Shown one piece after another: positions 58,648 to 64,000 of a DNA stretch of 64,000 nucleotides. The position numbers were made by a program, and so were the translations under genes. The DNA is taken from NCBI GenBank assembly GCA_035048815.1, contig JAUCBN010000020.1, positions 9,943,501-10,007,500 of the forward strand. Direction: 5' to 3'. The stretch's first letter is position 1, and each line of letters begins with the position of its first letter. The notes below the pieces were generated by a model. That model was given only the letters and a program-made list of their open reading frames with translations, was not told where the DNA came from and did not search any database. Source of the stretch: Abelmoschus esculentus (Eukaryota; Streptophyta; Magnoliopsida; Malvales; Malvaceae).

Positions 58648-59300
58648 AATAAAACCTCTATAAATTAGTACTTTTTAAATTAATAAACTCTGTTAAATAA
58701 TAAATATCTCTGGTCACGACTTGGGTAAATATAAAAAAAAATCATCAAATGCGATAAGATAATAATATAATATTTTTTTGGATATCCCCTTTACAAATAT
58801 AAAAGTCCCATCAAAATTATAAATTAATATTTCATAAATATTACAATTACTACTTTGATAACTTGTTAAAATATCAATCTATTGTAATCTATTTCTTTTC
58901 AAAATTCAAATTTAATTCAATTTCATCTCTAACTTTTTTAATTGTACCCATAAGTTTCGGCGTTGAGGTCTCCAACTGTAATAAAAAGTTGTGAAGAGTT
59001 GTTGTCATATTCAATGCTTCCTTTCGCGTAACTAGTTCAAGTGGTGTTAAATCATCTTCAACTTCATCATTAGTAGAACTTTCAACAATATTAACCACAA
59101 TTTCCTTTAAACTTTGAACTTGTAAACATTCGTTATTTTTGCTTAGATAATCCAACAAGTACTATATTTATAGAGGTTATATTTGCTGAATTGAGAAATT
59201 TCTTTTAATTAATAAATTATTAATTTATCGATATATTAATATCTCTCTACATTAATAAAATTTCATGATCTTAAAAATATTAATTTATAGAGGCTTTAAT
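58648..59300 (-). mobile_element. pogo-like (Tc1/mariner group) deletion derivative
   Basis: The ends CCTCTATAAATTAGTA (58655 on) and TATTAATTTATAGAGG (59278-59293) are inverted copies matching the ends common to plant pogo-like and Emigrant-type elements. Flanks are rich in TA, so the TA target duplication cannot be fixed. It contains a C-terminal transposase remnant on the minus strand. Confidence 0.7.
58889..59158 (-). pseudogene. pogo/Tigger-like transposase, C-terminal remnant
   Basis: 89 residues including DLTPLELVTRKEALNMTTTL, HNFLLQLE and IKKVRDEIELNLNFEKK. This resembles the C-terminal tail of plant Tigger/jerky-like transposases (CENP-B related), where an acidic stretch is followed by a helical 'LETL..F' segment. 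The DNA-binding and DDE domains are absent. Identification rests on both tail and element ends. Confidence 0.55.
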
Positions 59301-60045
59301 ATATATTCATCTTTTAAAATTGCATTCAAATCTACATGGAGTATGAATACTTCGATAGGATTGGCTCCCATTGTAGAGAATAAATTAAGAGCCCAGTTTG
59401 GGTAATGATATAGCGGGCCTTTAAAGGCCCGGCCCAAGTTTAGTCATAATTCAGAATAATTAAATAATTTAACCCTCTATTTAAAAAGTGTGTCATTTCA
59501 CTCTTTATTTTTCTGTTATATTGATTGTTCTTCTCCAAAAATTATATTATTTTTCTTTAATAATAAAAAATTAATAATAACTTGTTGTATTATGTTAGAA
59601 TGCAATTATCCAATTATTTTTTTATCTGATAAATTCACTTAGTATCAAAAAATAACTAAATGTATAGAATCGTTAATATGAAAGATTAAATTTATTGAAT
59701 TGTTTTAAAGTACAGCCAAATTAATAAAATATACAATTTTTAGGACGAAATATGTTAATAAAAGTACAAGAATAATGAATAAAATTAAAATTTGGGTACC
59801 AATTTGAGAACAAACATTCTTTAGATACCAACATGAAAAAAGATATCTAGTTCAAATACTAGCTTGAAACCAAAAGTTCTTTAAATATCAACTTAAAAAA
59901 ATATATATAGCTCAAGAACCAAATATATATTTAAATACATTTTTAAAAATATATAAAAAATTGACGTTTAAAAGTTGTTTTTTTCATAATTCCATTTTGG
60001 TACAAAGTATATTGTTCGATATTAAATTTGAATAAATTTACAGGA
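59301..60045. other. Spacer with a short GC palindrome
   Basis: GGGCCTTTAAAGGCCC at 59415-59430 is a perfect 16-base palindrome followed by ggcccaag, a word frequent in plant promoters. 59700-59945 resembles the old MITE at 39.5-40.1 kb. Confidence 0.35.
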
Positions 60046-60255
60046 AGATCAAGTCACACAATGTAAATCTCTTTAAGTTTTATATATTTTTTGTATCATT
60101 AGATGATTAAAACAGATAAGTCAGATTAACAGTTGGTTATCTAAAGATTATCACTTAAGAAAATATAAATAGTTAATCTGAGTAATCCGTTTCGATCATC
60201 CGATGATCTAAAAGCATACAAAAATTAAAAAAATTACATTGTATAACTTGATCTT
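60046..60255. mobile_element. MITE related to the 903-1566 element
   Basis: Inverted ends agatcaagtcacacaatgta and the complement of acattgtataacttgatctt. Internal words gattaacagttggtta and gattatcacttaa have counterparts in 1470-1510. Confidence 0.6.
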
Positions 60256-61286
60256 ATGTAAAATTTATATATATTAAATTGAATTTAAAATATATAATAA
60301 AAATATAATACAACATTTTTTTGAACAATATAGATATACTAATTTTATTAAACGAGGATATATCCGAAAATAAAATAAAAATTCACACCTTAATAAACAC
60401 ATTTAAATCCAGATATATACCTAGTAAATAAAACTAGTATCACGAGATCAAAAGACCAAACAAGGAAAAAGGTAAGAACCTAATCCAAACACTCGAAATA
60501 AAATAAGGATACAAACATCACCAAAATTCACGATGATATGTACTATCATCAACAAACAACATAAAAATGCATATTACAATGAAAGTGCGTTGACAACAAA
60601 GATATTACCACTATTCAATCGTGAAAAGGAACGATAGATGTAATCACATATCCAAATCTTGTTCGAGGGTCCGTAATAGGGAGATCAACAACATAAAAGA
60701 AAGAGCGCCATCTTGATCAGTTGTGACGTCGTCGGATCCAACCCTAATAAAAAACTAAAAGAAAAAGAAAAAAACATGTCAAATGACAGAGAAAAACATA
60801 TCAAAAATAGAATAAAAACATACTATAAGAGTAGAATAATTTATTAAAATTAAAAAAATAAAATAATAAATCCGATGGTTGAGGACCTATATTTTCTGAA
60901 ACCATACATTTGTCTGTACATACATGTTCAGCTGCATTACGATATGTAATCTTATATTATAATATATAATACGTGTGTCTGTCATGAACAAGTTGGCCAG
61001 TAGTTGTATAATGCAGAGATATCGTGAACAAATTAATCTTAGATAAAGCAGAGATAAATGACTTAATTTGTAGGTAAAAAATTAAATTAAAACCATTATA
61101 ATAAATAAGATAAATATAGAAATGAATTAAAATATGAGATATCGTGAACAAATAACACGATACAAATATATAATTATATTAAAATTAATTTATAAATAAA
61201 TTGTTTATATAAAAAAAACTTATAATATTTTTAATATTATTTTTTGTTCATGTGACACCTCTAGCCAAAGGGTTCTTCCACTTAAG
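60256..61286. other. Spacer without recognisable gene
   Basis: 60590-60740 has higher GC and could be the remnant of some element or gene, but no frame gives a familiar protein. The ORF at 60957-61151 is AT-rich noise. Confidence 0.4.
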
Positions 61287-61505
61287 CAGTGGCGGATCTA
61301 CGTGGGTAAGAGGGTGGTACGGGCCCGCCCTCAATTTTTTAAAGTTTATAGATTTGGTTTTGAATTTTTAAATTTTTATGAATTAGTCCTTAAATTTTTA
61401 ATTTTTTTATGATTTGTGCCCACCCTGAAATTTTAAAATTTGTGTCCATTTTAAAAATATTTTGATTTGTGTCCACCCTCGTAAATATTTCTGAATCCGC
61501 CACTA
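61287..61505. mobile_element. hAT MITE with exact 8-bp target duplication
   Basis: Starts CAGTGGCGGAT and ends ATCCGCCACTA, flanked by CACTTAAG at 61279-61286 and 61506-61513. 219 bp, non-coding. The gtggcgg ends are typical of a hAT MITE group common in eudicots. Confidence 0.92.
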
Positions 61506-61919
61506 CACTTAAGTATGTAAGTTTTGAAATGAAAAATTATCATTATTTTCTATTTATATTATTTATGGAGAGTGTAAGAGAACCCAAATCAATAATTTAG
61601 AGACAAAGCATTGAATCTAGAGTTTTGTTGCAGTTGAGATTAAGTATAAATAAATGATTAGATTATATTAAATCTTCTTAAGATCCAATCTTTTATTACA
61701 AAACACAACGTTGGTGTTCCTCTCAGACAAATGCAGTGGGACAGAGAGGAAGATAAATCAAATCCAATAATGCAGATCTAAGATAATCCAGTGAAGAGAA
61801 GGGTTAGGTGGAGGAAACATTAAATATAAAGATATCATTAAGATCTAATCTTTTATAAAATGATTTGATAAAGAGATAACGAATAAAGATTATCGAATAA
61901 ATGAGTATCTAATATAGAT

Positions 61920-63115
61920 CTCTGTCTATAAAATCGATTAACTGAGTATTTTAATTGTTTATTGTTAGAGTGTTAACGTGATAATTAACAGTATTGACGT
62001 AATGATATATGTTGTTAACGTGGCAATACATATGAGAGGAAGATGTGACAAAAAGAACATAATTGATTATTTTAATCAAATTTGAGGATATACAATTTTT
62101 TTTTTTACAGAATTTAGGAAAAATAATTGAGTTTACTTAAAAGTTTGATAACCTTTGTAATATCTAAGTTAAAAAATTAAGAATTTTAAAAATTATTAAA
62201 ACTTTATAAATATTAAAATTAGATAAATATTTTTTAAATTTTAAGTTAATTTAATAGATTAATAAATTGGTGTAATATTCTTTATGTCCATGATAATTTT
62301 AAAATAAATAAAGCGAGGACTCTTATAAAAAATTAAAATATATTAGAAATTATAAAATAATAAAATTTAAATATAAAAATAATAAAATATTAAAAAAATA
62401 ACATTTTTATATAAAAAGTTTCGTCAGTCTAAGTATTAGCAGTAATTAAATAAATTTTTATTGGCATTAACCTTGCATTACAGTAACAATAAAATTCATT
62501 TTTTTAAATTTTAAATTAATGCTAAATTTAGTATAAGATTAAATATTAATACATTTAGTATAATAAGAAATAGTCGAAGACTTTTTAAATGATTTATAAA
62601 TATTTATTTTTTTATTTTTTAATATTTATAATTTTTTTATGTTTTTAGTTTTAATGTTTTTAATTATTTTTAAATTCATTCGGTGTTTTTATTTTTTAAT
62701 ATTTTATGTATATTTAAGTATTATTTAAATATTAATATTTTTAGTTTAAGTCAAGGTATCTACTATCAATAACAATTATTAATTAATCGTCTCGGATTCC
62801 CTCAATAAGAGATAAACGGACAACCATAAAATATTAATATTTTTTTTTAATTTAAAGGTTAAATAAGTTCTCGAACTTTTAGTTAAAATTAGTTAGGCCC
62901 TAAATTCGGTATAAAATAATAATGTCCTCAAATTTAGTTAAAATGAATAATTTAACTCCATCTATCATGTCTTGACTGTTAATTGTCATGTCAACATTGT
63001 TACGTCAGTATCATATATCATCATGTCATTACCATTAACTGCTATGTCAATACTTTAACAGTTAATATTGGTTAGAGAGTCAATTTAATCGATTTTGTAA
63101 ATTGAGGATACATTA
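61920..63115. repeat. Inverted repeat pair, probable non-autonomous element
   Basis: 61925-62090 (aaatcgattaactgagtatt, taacagtattgacgtaatga, aatcaaatttgaggatat) recurs inverted at about 62930-63105. The two arms enclose 840 bp of AT-rich DNA without an ORF. Arms differ considerably, so the element is old. Class unknown. Confidence 0.6.
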
Positions 63116-64000
63116 AATGTTTTTTTTTTTCGATGAAGGGTGAAATCGATTTTTGGATCGAACTCAAAAGTAAAAGTATCTTTTATCCTTTTATATTTTA
63201 TATAATATTATAAAATTATTCTCTACTGATGTATTATTATGTAAAATTAATATATTTATATATATCACACTATTAAGTCAAAATATATTATCATATAAAT
63301 TTATTGTATAATTTTTTATTCATTTAATATTAGTATTAATAATTTTTATTTATAAAAAATTGTTTTAACCCAAACAAACAAATATTTAAAGATAAAATAT
63401 CTTTAAAAAAGACAAAATAATTAATCAGTCAAGAGCATTATTTTACATTATATCTAAAAAAATAATGTATAAGATTGTGTCAATCATTTGAGATCTTGTC
63501 ACCACTCACACACATATGAATCGCTAATAATGCAATACAAAATATTTAAATTTGGACCGACGATGATTGTCACCATCTTTATTTATAAATTTGAATTATA
63601 AATAGAATAAAAATAATTATAAAATATTTTTTATATTTTAATGCTTTAATAATATATATACATCTTATAAATAAAATAATTAAACTTAAATTTTATAAAA
63701 CAAATATCATTTATTAAAATCTCTTATTATGGCTGGTTCAAAGATTTTAGGGGACATGTACAATTTATTAAAATGTAGCCCTTAAAAACAATTGGCCATA
63801 ACTCTTGATAGTTCTAACAATATGATCCTTAAAAATAATTGTCCTTTTCAGGGACCCTGTACGGTCGATTCTATTGCATCTATCCAAAACCTCACTAATT
63901 CTATAAAAGTAATAGTAATATGAATAATCAATAAAATTTTATAATCAATTGTCACATTTAGCACATAATTATAACGTTTTAATAATTATAACTCATATTT
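63116..64000. other. AT-rich DNA to the window end
   Basis: No gene or element recognised. 63730-63870 is slightly GC-richer, with the word cccttaaaaacaattg partly repeated as tccttaaaaataattg. Confidence 0.4.

Noticed and set aside
1..64000. tRNA, rRNA or known microRNA genes
   Set aside because: Scanning by eye for tRNA arms and rRNA-like blocks found none; the only tRNA-related words are the retrotransposon primer sites.

Overview
The window is nuclear DNA of a flowering plant, most likely a eudicot. Evidence: spliced genes with GT-AG introns, a subgroup-22 R2R3-MYB gene, a plant cathepsin B-like gene, Copia and Athila/Tat-like Gypsy LTR retrotransposons, a MuDR-type MULE carrying a plant mobile domain gene, and many MITEs in very AT-rich DNA. 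I cannot name the species. Nothing bacterial, viral or organellar was recognised. Only two loci look like complete host genes: the intronless MYB factor (about 2.5-3.5 kb, minus) and an 11-exon cathepsin B-like gene (40.35-43.23 kb, minus). The cathepsin frame is intact, but its catalytic cysteine reads as phenylalanine.

Layout. 0-2.1 kb: decayed MRG (MORF4-related chromatin reader) gene, split by a MITE nested in a MITE. 2.5-3.6 kb: MYB gene and TATA box. 3.6-6.7 kb: AT-rich spacer with one fold-back MITE. 6.7-11.3 kb: a repeat element with two arrays of small hairpins whose loop is conserved while the stems vary and stay complementary. It also holds other tandem repeats and a possible captured gene fragment. 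11.6-16.1 kb: fold-back MITEs and AT-rich DNA. 16.1-26.6 kb: a broken Copia element split by a 7-kb pol-less Athila-like retrotransposon (LTRs, tRNA-Asp primer site, gag-like ORFs, plant transposon protein ORF). 27.3-38.8 kb: an old tandem duplication of about 2.6 kb. Its first copy was later opened by a 4.2-kb gag-only Copia-like element and a 1.87-kb solo LTR, and its second copy by a MITE; each copy shows the other's empty site. 38.8-40.3 kb: AT-rich. 40.3-43.3 kb: cathepsin B-like gene. 43.4-48.1 kb: hAT-type elements. 48.1-55.7 kb: a large MULE with very long inverted repeats, a broken MuDR transposase (plus) and a broken plant mobile domain gene (minus) facing each other. 55.7-57.4 kb: a second copy of the cathepsin gene's upstream region, split by a hAT element and a fold-back element with an inverted telomere-like core. 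58-64 kb: a pogo-like remnant and further MITEs.

The two intact genes have no evident functional link. The rest is a record of successive, often nested, insertions. Coordinates of element ends come from reading terminal repeats and target-site duplications by eye. Identities between copies are estimates unless counts are given.
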